The translations under genes were made by a program, and so were the position numbers. Of a stretch of DNA of 64,000 nucleotides, positions 10,413 to 21,719 are shown one piece after another. The stretch comes from Trichomonas vaginalis G3 (Eukaryota > Parabasalia > Trichomonadida > Trichomonadidae): the NCBI RefSeq assembly GCF_026262505.1, contig NC_067204.1, positions 24,211,300 to 24,275,299 of the forward strand. The letters are read 5' to 3'. A model generated the notes under the pieces. That model made no database searches, was not told the origin of the DNA, and saw only the letters and a list, made by a program, of their open reading frames with translations. Position 1 is the stretch's first letter. Each line of letters begins with the position of its first letter.

Positions 10413-12546
10413 ATGACTGCATGGGATCCTCATGTATATGATGAGTGGATTCCATTTAAGAAGACGAAATATCCACCAACTCCTGAAACATTGGAAACAA
10501 AGTGTGGAAAAAATGTTTCACTACGATCGGCTATTATGAGAATGAGCCTAATCAATCAGACAAAGGAAGGCTCTTTACATACTGTGCCGAATGTAGTGAA
10601 ACATTAGTTCAAGGGCAGTTCGTGCGATGCATTAAAAAAGCAGGAAAAATGATTTTAAAGATCATAAGTGCAAATTTTTACTCCCAATGCCCAACTACGT
10701 TCCTGCTGAGCACCAAGTTGAGAATACTCAGCAAGCAGTTGGCTCTGGTAATGATCCTTCGTTAGAAGAGATCATTGCCAGGCTTATTGCGAGCCTAGAT
10801 ATAAGCCTTTATGCCACAATGAAGCCAGCATTTAAAAGCTTCCTAGAGAGCTTCGCCAAATGGCTTAAAAATAAAGTCAATCGCGAACAGGGCATCAACT
10901 TTACAATCCCAGACATTGAGTTCACACGGCGCGGTGTCAGAGAGGCATTGATTACTTTAGGCAAAACAGACTCCTCTCGGGGCCTAAAGTTCTGCGAGGA
11001 ATTCCGCATCTTCTCAATTTCCCTGGACTGCGGAACACACGGCAGCCGTCATGGTCTATTCTCTTGTGTGTGCAATCCAGGCAAAACAGATCGCCACCAA
11101 TTCTTCGACACAACAATTTCGACTAATTGGACATACGAGGACTACCATACGTGGTTTGATTCTCTTAAGGTTAATAAAAACCACGTAGCTGGAGTAGTCG
11201 GAGATGGTTTGCCAGCCCAGGTTAAAGGACTCTGCCACTGGAGGCCAGAAGGAGCCCTTTTCCCTGGCTTACAAACCGTGTACATTCGTTGCCTTAACCA
11301 CGTCTTGAACAATGCTATTGTCCACGCACGTAAGCAATGTCCATTGTTGAATGAACTGATGAATAGAGTTCACCAGATTATCATTATCTTTAAGAATCAC
11401 GATATGAGAGCGAGATACAAGATCAGGGTTCCATCAATCCCGGAAACTCGCTGGCTCTACATATATGATACTCTGTTTTTCATCTTTGATAATCTGGAAA
11501 CAATTAATACTGCTTTAAGAAGTGGAGATCTTCCACTATCCCTTTCCAGAGCTACACGTGAACAGTTACAATGGACACGTGATGGAATTCCTCCACTCTT
11601 TAAAGATGCTTTAATGATATTCAAGCCATTAAAGCAACTTCAATTATGGCTGGAATCCAACAAGTCCATGGGTGCTTATGCATTCCTGATGATACAACAG
11701 TGCCAAGGGATGTTGGATGAAATGGCAGGAAGATTAACGCCAGATGGTGAAGAGATTCTCCGATCAATCACTACAATATTCAAAAATGATATGAAAGAAT
11801 ATGGTAGAATTGATTTGCTTCGGTTTGCTTTCGGCTTTACACCGTTAGCAAGGAAGATCATCAGAGACAAGAAGGGTTTTGGAGGAAAGACAAGCTATCC
11901 ACCTATAATGCAGTTGAAAGATGTGCAAGTCCCAACGATTCCTTCCCTGAGGATCATCAATCGCGAGATCACATTTGAGAAACTCGGCGAAATCCTTGAA
12001 GAAGAACGAACAGAACGTGTCGACGAGGTAGCCGAGCATGATGAAGAGATCCGGCAAGCAGAAGAGGAACAAATGCTTAACGACGATCATGCAGCCGAAA
12101 CAAATGCCGATGGTTCGAGGAATTCCTTGGTCTGGGATGTTGTAGATGAAGAGATAAAAGATCTATACACATTCATGATAACAATCCTCAGACAAAGAGC
12201 AATTGCCGAATCAACAGTTGATCCAACGATCAATAAAGACGATAGAGCCAAGGAATTGATTGATGCTTACGATTTCTTCATAGAGCAAGATGATTCCCAT
12301 CTTATAAATGGTCATCATCTTGCTCAAAATGATGGCAAGTTTTGGTACATGAATGGCATAAAGCAACTAAAAGCAATAAGACCAATTGGAAAAAGGATGA
12401 TGTCACTTTCGTGCAGTGAAGCAGATGTAGAACGTGTAATATCTGAATTGCGAAAGACAAGAAATTCAATGAACGAATCATGCAAAGAAGAATATGTAGC
12501 ATGCCGCTTCTTCATCAAGTTGAATGATGATCAATTTGATATTTAA
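10413..12546 (+). pseudogene. hAT transposase, frameshifted near its start
   Basis: The main uninterrupted part is 619 residues from 10,687. Family signs are the region NHVAGVVGDGLPAQVKG with a later IRCLNHVLNNAI (the hAT D...CxxHxLN pattern), then ETRWLYIYDTL. The carboxyl-terminal SCSEADVERVISELRKTRNS matches the hATC dimerisation segment. Upstream, the frame starting at the ATG at 10,413 is shifted twice, near 10,500-10,520 and near 10,650 in an A-run. The shifted frames contain a Cys/His cluster (YCAECSE ... DFKDHKC) that would be the zinc finger. With two shifts the copy is probably dead. Confidence 0.75.
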
Positions 12547-12606
12547 TTTTGTTTTTTAATAAAATTTATTAAATAATTTGTTATAAAAAGTATTATTTTT
12601 ATTCGT

Positions 12607-12868
12607 AAAGATATTAGACAGAAGGTGGCCAGCCTAATGTCTATCAATCTTTAATATTAGTAGTAATTTCCCGCATTTCTGAATGATGATTGATTAGCTT
12701 TGTTGTTATTGATGTAAAACTGGATAAGTATTAAATAATTATATTAATCTTGGCCAGGGGACTGCTGATGGCCAGTCAGCAGCGGCCACTATGAATCATT
12801 ATAATTATTTAATACCTAAATTGAGGTAAAAAGCAATAAGACTTGCCGAGCCTCATGCCCCTACCTCA
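12607..12868. other. Three consecutive hairpins downstream of the hAT gene
   Basis: Hairpin A (12,607-12,650) pairs AAAGAT with ATCTTT and TAGACA with TGTCTA. Hairpin B (12,728-12,815) has a perfect 16-bp AT stem (GTATTAAATAATTATA), then TGGCC/GGCCA and CTGCTGA/TCAGCAG inside. Hairpin C (12,822-12,868) pairs TGAGGTA with TACCTCA. GC content rises inside the stems. This could be a structured RNA, a hAT terminus or a small foldback element. No known RNA family was recognised. Confidence 0.6.
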
Positions 12869-13003
12869 TATAAATAGAATCACACTTTAGTGAATCAACA
12901 TCTATAAGAATGAAGTGTTTTGAAGCTGAAATAATATTGAATAGAAATTAATTGTTTCTGAAATTTTGAATGAAATTATGGGAAATAAAAAAATTACTAA
13001 ATA

Positions 13004-14307
13004 TAGGGTGTCCAAAGGTGTGTTTAGCACAAACCTGAATACTGCGAATAGAAATAACCAAGTTACATATATATAAAGTTTATTTAAATATAATCACCAT
13101 TGGATTCAATCACGCGTTCGCAGCGATCGATCCAGGCTTGAAAGACACGCTTTAAATCATCATGAGAAAATTGCTCAAATTGCTCTCTTACAAAATTTTC
13201 AAGATCATCTGGACTCGCGAATTCGCGTCCTTCAGCTCTCTTTTTTAGCGTGCCGAATAAATAAAAGTCAGAGGGTGCAATATCAGGTGAATAAATTGGG
13301 TTTGGAATAACTTTGACATTGTTTTCCACCAAGTAATTCATTACCTTATGACTTTTGTGAACTCTTGAATTATCAAAATGAATTGCAAACTTTTGTTTTT
13401 GTTGTTTGGATTTCTCAAACTCATCAGAATTGATAATTTGAGTAAGAACATTGTCAATTAGATACTGAGCATTCATCGTATTAGGTTTTTGAAGAATATC
13501 AATTGCGATGATGCCATTCACGCCCCAAAAAACCGACAACATCATCATTGGTGTGTCAATTTTTTTCTTCGGGAATGTTTGCGGATTTTCATCCTTCGGG
13601 ATCCACATGATTTTGGCTTCTGTTGCATATTGAAACCAAGACTCGTCCCCTGTTACTAAAAAGCGAAACTTCTTGGATTGATACGCACCCAATATAGAGA
13701 GGAGCTCTTTCGAAGATTGGACTCTAGATTTTTTTTGAACTGAATTAAGGTTGTGCGGAACCCAACGTGTATACGCTAGTTTGTAGTTCAAATAATTGTG
13801 CAGATAATAACTGACTGTTGTACGTGGTATCTTTGTCATCTCCTCTATCCTTCTGAGTGATGCTCTTGGGTCTTCATCTAGCGCTTGAAGAATTGCTTTG
13901 ATTTTTCTTTGATCCGGCGATTTTTTGTCAATTTTTATGATGGGCGCCTTTTTGTTCATGAAGTGATACATCCTAACATGATACGTTACAGTGGAATAGC
14001 TAGGAGCATCCATACCGAAGCATTTTACCAATGTCTCGTAGATTTTTTTACAGTCTTTGCATTTTTTTGCAAGAGCGAGGATGTTTTCTTTATGATTCAT
14101 TAAAAAAATGAAAAAAATCCCGCCAAAATTTCCCGCGAAACCGCCTCTTGTCTCAAAATTCATTTTATATCCCGGCATGGCGCCAAAATACAACATACTC
14201 ATCATATACATATATTCATATTTTTTATTATATATTTATAATCAGCATATATCTCCTTTAATAGTCTCATATAGAGCGCTGTGCTAAACGCACCTTTGGA
14301 CACCCTA
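13004..14307 (-). mobile_element. mariner transposon, Tvmar1-type, copy 2 (intact)
   Basis: 1,304 bp, flanked by TA at 13,002-13,003 and 14,308-14,309, with the same 28-bp terminal repeats as copy 1. The only difference from copy 1 that I noticed is AACCAAGT against AAACAAGT near the left end, and the two transposase proteins read identical. The two copies sit in unrelated flanking DNA, so they are independent recent insertions. Confidence 0.95.
13084..14100 (-). CDS. mariner transposase (intact)
   Basis: 338-residue D,D34D transposase, same protein as that of copy 1. The start is chosen at the MNHKENILALAKK methionine for the same reason. All three catalytic motifs are present and the frame is uninterrupted. 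Either this copy or copy 1 could supply enzyme to the damaged copies in the window. Confidence 0.95.
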   Translation of the reverse strand: MNHKENILALAKKCKDCKKIYETLVKCFGMDAPSYSTVTYHVRMYHFMNKKAPIIKIDKKSPDQRKIKAILQALDEDPRASLRRIEEMTKIPRTTVSYYLHNYLNYKLAYTRWVPHNLNSVQKKSRVQSSKELLSILGAYQSKKFRFLVTGDESWFQYATEAKIMWIPKDENPQTFPKKKIDTPMMMLSVFWGVNGIIAIDILQKPNTMNAQYLIDNVLTQIINSDEFEKSKQQKQKFAIHFDNSRVHKSHKVMNYLVENNVKVIPNPIYSPDIAPSDFYLFGTLKKRAEGREFASPDDLENFVREQFEQFSHDDLKRVFQAWIDRCERVIESNGDYI

Positions 14308-14309
14308 TA

Positions 14310-14929
14310 TTGTATTCATACAAATATATTATTTTAAAGGAAAAATAGATGCTGATAGAAACGATGAAAATTTTTGAAAACTTTACAATTAATTTATGTT
14401 CGTTAACCACAGAGCTTGCAATCCAAAGCTCACGTTAGACAACAAGAGTCATGAAGTCTCATACTAAGGGATATCCAACATATATTTTAATAATCTAATG
14501 TTTGTGACAAATATTCAACATAAAATTAAGTTTTCGTTTCGTTACAAGGCATTCATACTTTGGAGATATCATATTTAATGTACAGAAAAGTTAATATTAA
14601 ACAATACATGCTAAAGAATTAATAAATAAGATAATAAAATAAATTTATACGTAATTACTTTCATTTAATATGCTTTATGCTGTATAATATTGATTAAGAG
14701 GCATTAAAAGGTTCCATAGTCTGCTTTTATAGGCAAGATTTTTGATAAAAATTTTAAATTTTGAAAAATGATGAGAAAAGGAAAAAAAAGGTAAATGAGA
14801 GCAAGAGGAGGGAAAAAAAGAAAAAGAAAAGAAAGGGAAGGAAAAATAAAAGAAAGAAGGACATATAAAAATTTAGATGCGTATTCTTAATGCCGAGGCG
14901 GCTTGCCGCCGAGGCGCGATTTTTTTAGG
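14310..14929. other. Non-coding gap with polypurine tract and GC hairpin
   Basis: No gene seen. From about 14,767 to 14,865 the plus strand is almost pure purine (runs such as GAGGAGGGAAAAAAAG). At 14,892-14,915 a GC-rich perfect hairpin (GCC, GA, GGCGGC, TT, GCCGCC, GA, GGC) is followed by a T7 run, which looks like an intrinsic-terminator shape. Polinton coding sequence resumes soon after. Confidence 0.7.
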
Positions 14930-14949
14930 CCTCTACGGTAACCCGGCAA

Positions 14950-15343
14950 TGTTTTTTTAAATCTTGTACAGCCCTAAAGAAAGGTGAATTTGTTCTAAAG
15001 TTCTGTTTCTGGGAATATGACAAGAACCATAAAACATTACAAAAAGCAGTCTTAAAATTTGTCAATGACAGACTTGTTGACAGAGATGACGCCGATTGGA
15101 AAGATGAAGTCCAACAAAAATTCTTAGAATGCAAAGAAGACACATGCGCTGTTCTTGAAGATGAAATAGAAAACAGAATAGATGAGCTATTAAAGGACAA
15201 AGAACTTTTACATAGATATGGTTCTGAGAAATTTGACGTCTCACCACCAGAAAAGAAGAAGAGAGAAAAGAAAGAAAAGAAAGTAGAAGAAGAGAAGAAA
15301 GAACCTGAACCAGTTCCAGAGAAAAAGAAATTTGACATGTAAA
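14950..15343 (+). pseudogene. Polinton charged protein (fossil)
   Basis: Plus-strand frame ending in TAA at 15,343. No good start was seen. It encodes a helical segment followed by a very Lys/Glu-rich tail (EKKKREKKEKKVEEEKK). The opposite strand is also open, but its Ser/Phe-rich translation looks like an antisense shadow. No family recognised. Confidence 0.45.
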
Positions 15344-15358
15344 AATAAAATTTTATTT

Positions 15359-15778
15359 TTAGAACATTTCTGGGTCAATGTCAATGTTCTCTTCCTCTTT
15401 AGGAGTAAACACTGGCTTAGACTCTAATAGCTTTTTACCCAATTTACCTTGAACTTCTACAACTTTAGACTCATAATATTCATAGTCGTCTGTCTTCTTT
15501 GGTTCATAAGGTATAACAAGTTTGTATGCTTTGCCTTCTTTAAGGTTTGAGAACCTTCTGTCAAAACTTTCTTTGACTGTTAACAAACCTTCTATGTCTA
15601 AGTCTTCAAATTTCGCACCATTTTTAGTCACAATAGCAAACTTAACTGGTTCGATGTTCCAAACTTTGCTGAATGAAGACTTTTCAAAATGGTAGAAGTA
15701 AACATTCAAATATGTGAATGGGTCTAGTTCTTCTTTAAGTCCTGACATGTACTTATTTACTGAAATATATTTCGTCAT
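15359..15778 (-). CDS. Polinton orphan protein, 139 residues
   Basis: Uninterrupted frame from an ATG (MTKYISVNKYMSGLKEEL), 36 bp downstream of the helicase gene and in the same direction. The middle is rich in alternating hydrophobic and charged residues and probably beta-strand. The tail is acidic (EEENIDIDPEMF). The acidic tail and the place beside a helicase would fit a single-strand DNA-binding protein. That is a guess from context, not from a motif. Confidence 0.5.
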   Translation of the reverse strand: MTKYISVNKYMSGLKEELDPFTYLNVYFYHFEKSSFSKVWNIEPVKFAIVTKNGAKFEDLDIEGLLTVKESFDRRFSNLKEGKAYKLVIPYEPKKTDDYEYYESKVVEVQGKLGKKLLESKPVFTPKEEENIDIDPEMF

Positions 15779-15813
15779 CTTTTCTATCGGATAAAAAATA
15801 TTTTTTTTTAAAT

Positions 15814-16911
15814 TTACTCAGAAAAAATTTTCTTTGTATATACACCATTCTGAACATCTAAAAGACTTTTGACATTTGCCAAGAATGTACGTTTAGAAGC
15901 TGCCATATAACCATATTCTTGACAATATTGTTTATACGAATCGTACAATGACCTTTCATCTAATGACACAAAGTCAGTTTCATCTACGAATAGTTCATAA
16001 ACACTCTTGTTTGCTTCTAACAATGTTTGTCTCTCTTCGGTATGTGGAATTTGTCTTGGATTGAACTTAGAAATATCTAATGTCATGAAATATGAGAACA
16101 AGTGGTTGTAAAAGTCAGATGTCAAAGTTTCTGCTAAGTCGTCAAAATATTCTGTATCTTGCATATGAGAATCTGACGTTCTGACAACTACATATCTTCT
16201 GTCAGAACTTTCTAACTTCATCGGAACAGCATTGTTTGAAACCATAATGAAGTTTGCAACATTTTCACAAACTCTTTGGTCTTTATACTTTCTTTCAACA
16301 ACTCCAACTTTGTCTGTTATAAGACTCTTCAAAGCATCTGAGTTCAAAACTTTTGTTGTATCTATACTTTGAAGTTCATTGCAAACTATCAGTTTCATAT
16401 TCTCTATTGAGGAGTTAAACTTGCCACAGATGTTTTCTAAGTTTGTCATATTCGGATTCGAATAACCTTCTAACAGTTTGCACAAAATATCTGTAAATAA
16501 AGTATTCTTACCAGTTCCTTGTTTTCCAATTATAATGAGAGCAGTTTCATTTTTAGCACTTGGATGTTGTAAGATATTTGCAAACCAACATAAGATATAC
16601 TCATAGACTCTTTCGTTTCCATTGCATATAATTTCTTTGACATGGTCTAACCAAGCTTCTATAATACTGTGTTTCCATTCTACTTGTTCGTATTTATATC
16701 CAGTGAAGATAGAATAGAAGTTTGGAGAAGGTGTATAGAACTTTATACCTAGAACTGAAAAATCTTCTAACTTTGACAATAAGATATCCCAAGCATCTAA
16801 CATCTTCATTCCAACTTGTACAACTTTTATTTTCTTAAGTTTCTGTCTACATTCTTGTTCAGACACTATTGTTGCTCTTGGTTTGTTAAAGACAACATCC
16901 CATTCTTTCAT
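15814..16911 (-). CDS. SF3-type (D5-like) helicase of the Polinton
   Basis: 365-residue frame. Walker A is IIIGKQGTGKNTLFTDIL near residue 130. Walker B is KLIVCNEL near residue 175. A motif C-like VANFIMVSNNAVPM lies near residue 225, followed by the arginine-rich SSDRRYVVVRTSD. This is the layout of superfamily 3 helicases of viruses and virus-like elements, which unwind DNA for a protein-primed polymerase. A primase half, if there was one, is not visible in this frame. It looks uninterrupted over the helicase domain. Confidence 0.75.
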   Translation of the reverse strand: MKEWDVVFNKPRATIVSEQECRQKLKKIKVVQVGMKMLDAWDILLSKLEDFSVLGIKFYTPSPNFYSIFTGYKYEQVEWKHSIIEAWLDHVKEIICNGNERVYEYILCWFANILQHPSAKNETALIIIGKQGTGKNTLFTDILCKLLEGYSNPNMTNLENICGKFNSSIENMKLIVCNELQSIDTTKVLNSDALKSLITDKVGVVERKYKDQRVCENVANFIMVSNNAVPMKLESSDRRYVVVRTSDSHMQDTEYFDDLAETLTSDFYNHLFSYFMTLDISKFNPRQIPHTEERQTLLEANKSVYELFVDETDFVSLDERSLYDSYKQYCQEYGYMAASKRTFLANVKSLLDVQNGVYTKKIFSE

Positions 16912-17077
16912 GACATAACATTCTGGGCAGAGTCAACATAAATGACTAAACGTTTCAAATTCTCGACTGCTTTGTTATAGTCTCTAAATGGACACATATT
17001 TCTGAATGCTTGGAAGTCATAAAAATCTGAAATATCTATTCTGTACATTTTTATAAAAATAAAAAAATATTATTTTT

Positions 17078-18450
17078 TTATTCTTGACTTTGTTGTTCCA
17101 TTTGTTGCATTTGTTGTTCTTGAGCTATTTGTTGTTGAAGTTGTTCTTGTAATACAATACTTTCACCAGTTGCATCTTCCAATTCGAAACTTTCTGCCGT
17201 CATTGACAAATACATAGGACATAAAAGTTTTACAGGAACAAAGTTTGCGTCAACTAATGTCAACGTTATACTTGCCAAAGTGTTTTGAGTTCACTAAGGT
17301 TGAAAATTCTGCATTCGAATGAACAATAGGCAAAACCAGCAGAGAAAGTATTGTTTATACGCATAAGTATCTTTTGGTCATAATAGTTTCTGTCGACATT
17401 CGAATAACACTTTGAACCTAAGTTTGAAACAATATATAAGATTGGTGTGCTTAATGTCAATGGAATAGACATTCCTTGTATGACACCTTTTCCTGTTATA
17501 GGAAACTGTTGGTAGTAAAAACCAGAAATAAGTTTTGTATTATAGCTCATATCGTTTATAGTAAACTCAGTCGGACATCCAAACATAATGAAACCTGCTC
17601 TAGTTGCAGCACATGTTACACCCGTACTTAAAGTATTAAATAAGTCAACAAAACCTGTTGGTGGTATATCTGAGTAAGTATCTTCAAGGAGTATTTTTAC
17701 CATTCACAACAATAAAGTCTTCTGGTGTCAAAAGAGCAAAACAGGCTTTAGTCTCATTGTGTTTAAGGTTAGTTTACAATATCGTCCTTGAGGACTTTGT
17801 AAGTTTGTTGTTATAGAATTATATGACTCAGGGTTTTTAGTCGTAATAGTATAAACCATTATGTCTTCTGCCATTTACTTAGCAAATAAATTTTAATGAA
17901 ATGTTGTGGTCGTCAAATATTTTTATAACGTCTGGGAAACTATATTTAAGTTCAACGTTTCACCTCCTTTCATAACGTATATCTTGTCAATGACATTATA
18001 TGAAACACCACAGCAACCAATGTCGGGTTTATTTCTTTGATGTTTATATCGTCTGCCTCTGTCAAAAGTTTCAATAGTTCTTTCAAAACTTCATGAGGTG
18101 CAATGACATATGAGTTCACTTTTACAGGGTTGTGTTCGACCAAGTTAACATTATACTTAAAGCTTGACAAATCTTCTCCTGAGTTTGAAGTTTGTCTTTC
18201 AGTTGTTGGTAGTCGTTTCGAATATCTGCAACAAACTTAAGTCTCTGTTAACTTCAGGATATGTTGGTTCTTTTTACAGGAACAATTGTTATACTCTTCG
18301 TCTTCGTATGGTTTCCCCACTTCAACATCTCTGTCTTTGACATTGACAACAACACTTTGACTGTTTGTTTGAGTTGGTGAATTTAACTTCACATCTGCCA
18401 CCGCCATTAAACCTTTTGAAACACTTACGCTTCTATTTTTCGGAAATGAC
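17078..18450 (-). pseudogene. Polinton small virion-type proteins (fossil)
   Basis: Minus-strand stretch with several short frames. One near 17,266-17,703 is a beta-rich, Gly/Thr/Phe-rich protein that could be a minor capsid (penton-like) protein by its place between helicase and capsid-like genes. Another near 17,078-17,278 ends in a Gln-rich tail (QLQQQIAQEQQMQQMEQQ). Frames near 17,970-18,170 and 18,237-18,450 are unrecognised. The region is broken at several places. Confidence 0.45.
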
Positions 18451-18470
18451 ATTTTACTTAGAATAAAAAG

Positions 18471-18695
18471 ATGGACGTATTCGGATATCTTATTGAATTG
18501 AAGCAGAACAAAGTTTATACTCACAAACAATACAAATACATTGACAGAATAGTTCTTTACACAAACAATGGAAAATGTTATAGAATAGCAGTCTTTGATG
18601 AACCTAAATATTTTCATAAAGCAAAGAAAGTTGGTATAACTGAAATGGTGAAAGTTCTTGAAGCAGACAAAAATATAACTTCAAAACTTACAGAT
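18471..18695 (+). pseudogene. Polinton plus-strand orphan, interrupted by mariner (fossil)
   Basis: Starts with an ATG (MDVFGYLIELKQNKVYTHK) and runs into mariner copy 3, which is inserted in its coding part. About 75 Lys-rich residues are visible before the insertion. No domain recognised. Confidence 0.45.
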
Positions 18696-18696
18696 A

Positions 18697-19996
18697 TAGG
18701 GTGTCCAAAGGTGTGTTTAGCACAAACCTGAATACTGCGAATAGAAATAACCAAGTTACATATATATAAAGTTTATTTAAATATAATCACCATTGGATTC
18801 AATCACGCGTTCGCAGCGATCGATCCAGGCTTGAAAGACACGCTTTAAATCATCATGAGAAAATTGCTCAAATTGCTCTCTTACAAAATTTTCAAGATCA
18901 TCTGGACTCGCGAATTCGCGTCCTTCAGCTCTCTTTTTTAGCGTGCCGAATAAATAAAAGTCAGAGGGTGCAATATCAGGTGAATAAATTGGGTTTGGAA
19001 TAACTTTGACATTGTTTTCCACCAAGTAATTCATTACCTTATGACTTTTGTGAACTCTTGAATTATCAAAATGAATTGCAAACTTTTGTTTTTGTTGTTT
19101 GGATTTCTCAAACTCATCAGAATTGATAATTTGAGTAAGAACATTGTCAATTAGATACTGAGCATTCATCGTATTAGGTTTTTGAAGAATATCAATTGCG
19201 ATGATGCCATTCACGCCCCAAAAAACCGACAACATCATCATTGGTGTGTCAATTTTTTTCTTCGGGAATGTTTGCGGATTTTCATCCTTCGGGATCCACA
19301 TGATTTTGGCTTCTGTTGCATATTGAAACCAAGACTCGTCCCCTGTTACTAAAAAGCGAAACTTCTTGGATTGATACGCACCCAATATAGAGAGGAGCTC
19401 TTTCGAAGATTGGACTCTAGATTTTTTTTGAACTGAATTAAGGTTGTGCGGAACCCAACGTGTATACGCTAGTTTGTAGTTCAAATAATTGTGCAGATAA
19501 TAACTGACTGTTGTACGTGTATCTTTGTCATCTCCTCTATCCTTCTGAGTGATGCTCTTGGGTCTTCATCTAGCGCTTGAAGAATTGCTTTGATTTTTCT
19601 TTGATCCGGCGATTTTTTGTCAATTTTTATGATGGGCGCCTTTTTGTTCATGAAGTGATACATCCTAACATGATACGTTACAGTGGAATAGCTAGGAGCA
19701 TCCATACCGAAGCATTTTACCAATGTCTCGTAGATTTTTTTACAGTCTTTGCATTTTTTTGCAAGAGCGAGGATGTTTTCTTTATGATTCATTAAAAAAT
19801 AAAAAATCCCGCCAAAAATTTCCCGCGAAACCGCCTCTTGTCTCAAAATTCATTTTATAATCCGGCATGGCGCCAAATACAACATACTCATCATATACAT
19901 ATATTCATATTTTTTATTATATATTTATAATCAGCATATATCTCCTTTAATAGTCTCATATAGAGCGCTGTGCTAAACGCACCTTTGGACACCCTA
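18697..19996 (-). mobile_element. mariner transposon, Tvmar1-type, copy 3
   Basis: 1,300 bp with both 28-bp ends and TA duplications at 18,695-18,696 and 19,997-19,998. It is four bases shorter than copies 1 and 2 because of a few small indels. It sits in a plus-strand Polinton frame, so it is younger than the Polinton. Confidence 0.95.
18777..19792 (-). pseudogene. mariner transposase, one frameshift
   Basis: Same protein as copies 1 and 2, apart from a single-base deletion in the coding region near 19,519 (GTACGTGTATC against GTACGTGGTATC). The shift falls at the end of the second helix-turn-helix region, just after the residues EEMTKI. The catalytic part downstream is intact but out of frame with the start. 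The leader upstream of the start also has small indels. Confidence 0.9.
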
Positions 19997-20079
19997 TATT
20001 ACTAAAGGAAAGTTTATAATACAATATTATGTCAAAACTGGCGTACTGTCAATATTTGACGGAGAGAAGTCAGTTCAAG

Positions 20080-21715
20080 AACAACTTACTGACCTGCTGC
20101 CAAAATCTGCTCGATGGAAGCTGTCGTTATGCCAATCTGAGGAGCCCCAGCAGGTTTCATCGAACGAATCTTCAAAAGAGCATCCTCCGTGAAAAGTGCT
20201 ATTGGTTTTGTAAACTTCTTTGCTCTCAATTCATCTGGACCGTCTCTGTCACCAGTATATTGTATTTGAACTGTACCAACAGTTGAAATACCACCCATAA
20301 AGTCTTCTGAGTCAGCAAATGGAATGCCAAGCCAAAAGTTTGAACGGTCTCCATTTGTATATTGAGTTTTGACCTCCTGTATGAGTCCATACTTTCACAT
20401 ATGGCATAATAGAATTTTGCATTTCAGGATTAATGGTTGTTGTGAAGTTGTTGTTAAAGTTCATAGCATCTAATGTCAAGTTGTATGACCTCATATCCTC
20501 AACTGTAGAATATTCTTCTCTTGGATAATATTTGCCATCTATGTTTATATGATATTTAATACCAGGGTTGTAGAAACAAGAATAGTCATTTATAGTTCGT
20601 CTGAACAGTACAAACATAGTATCTGCATGTTTCATTGCAGTTGTTAAAGCAATATCTGTTCTTGCACCTGCGGCTCCTGGATTTTGGTTTCCAACTTCAC
20701 CTGCAAAGTCTTTGACAGATATTTGGTGTATAGGGAACATAAGTGGAACTGCAATATATTTGGCAGCTAAAGCATTTGAAATATCTGGGTCCAACATATA
20801 AACGGCAAGTCTGCTTTCTATTCTCTTGCATTCAAACTTTTCGCATGTGAACTTAACTGGGTCCCAAGCAGTTCCAGCAGCATTGAAATAATAGTTTACT
20901 TCATTGTTGAAGTTTGAGAAACCAAAGTCTAAGTCAACTTTGTCTTTGCAAAATTCGGCGAATGACGTTTGATTGTTCCCTTACGTCTGTAATAGTGAAT
21001 GGGTCTTGTGTTGGTGCAATGACTAAGTTATTTTTGCTTGGAGTAAGTTCGATAGAAATTTTTCCTGCCAGTTTGGCAAGTATCTTAAAAACCTGAAGAT
21101 GAGGAAAGATGACAAAGGAACTCTAAGTTTCAGTTTTACTTTGGTTACTGCTGCTGCAGTTTGTCCAGAAAGGTTAACATAAACTCCTGGAACGTTAGGG
21201 TCAAGTCTTCTTATTTTCTCAATAGTTGCATACTGGTCTGTTTGTTCTCTAGCTTGTGGTTGTACTGAGTTTCTCAAAGCGAACCATTCATAGTTTGCCC
21301 ATGTTACTGTTTGAACTAAGTCAGAGTTAGAATATATCTTATATCCCATGAAAACTTCTGGAGCATATTGGTATCCGACATAGAAAATTCCATTGCAACC
21401 TTTCTTGTCAGACAACTTGACAGAAGGTTTATTTCAATGTCTTGTTCCACGTATAAGAATGAGTTGTCAATAGAAATAATATGAAACCTGTCGCAAGCAA
21501 TATCTACTGTTGTTGAAGAACCTTCTCCAAACTCACCTACGTTCCATAAGAAACAGCAGTTGTATATTCGTAAGTTCCAGGAACTATTTCTGACCTTCTA
21601 ATGGCATTGTCGCATTCGTTATACCATTCGGAAACATTTCCGTTCATGGCATCCAAAACTGTTGGCGTTATATTCTGAGCGGCGTACATTTCATATGGGT
21701 AAAAATATAGAATAG
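20080..21715 (-). pseudogene. Polinton capsid-like protein region (fossil)
   Basis: Minus-strand stretch of beta-rich sequence with many Asn, Thr, Tyr and Gly and few charges. Examples are NPGIKYHINIDGKYYP and MPYVKVWTHTGGQNSIY near 20,400-20,600 and YVNLSGQTAAAVTKVKLKLR near 21,120-21,180. Size, composition and place suggest the double-jelly-roll major capsid protein known from Polintons. I cannot prove the fold from sequence alone. It is broken at several places. Confidence 0.5.
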
Positions 21716-21719
21716 TTGG

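Larger units (their letters stand above)
9700..13003 (+). mobile_element. hAT-like DNA transposon (decayed; edges approximate)
   Basis: Stretch that holds a hAT-type transposase gene plus non-coding flanks. In the left flank (9,900-10,215) the motif ACGGAAAAAGTG or its reverse recurs at least three times, as subterminal repeats of hAT elements do. Another inverted pair (CACGGGTT near 10,292 and AACCCGTG near 10,360) lies just before the gene. I could not find convincing terminal repeats or an 8-bp target duplication, so both edges are approximate. Mariner copy 2 lies at its right limit. Confidence 0.6.

Noticed and set aside
9700-14930. tRNA or 5S rRNA genes in the non-coding parts
   Set aside because: No B-box-like GGTTCGANTCC with a matching acceptor stem was found on either strand by eye.
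14925-15338. Minus-strand Ser/Phe-rich protein of 137 residues
   Set aside because: It is the antisense of a Lys/Glu-rich plus-strand frame; the composition is a mirror artefact.
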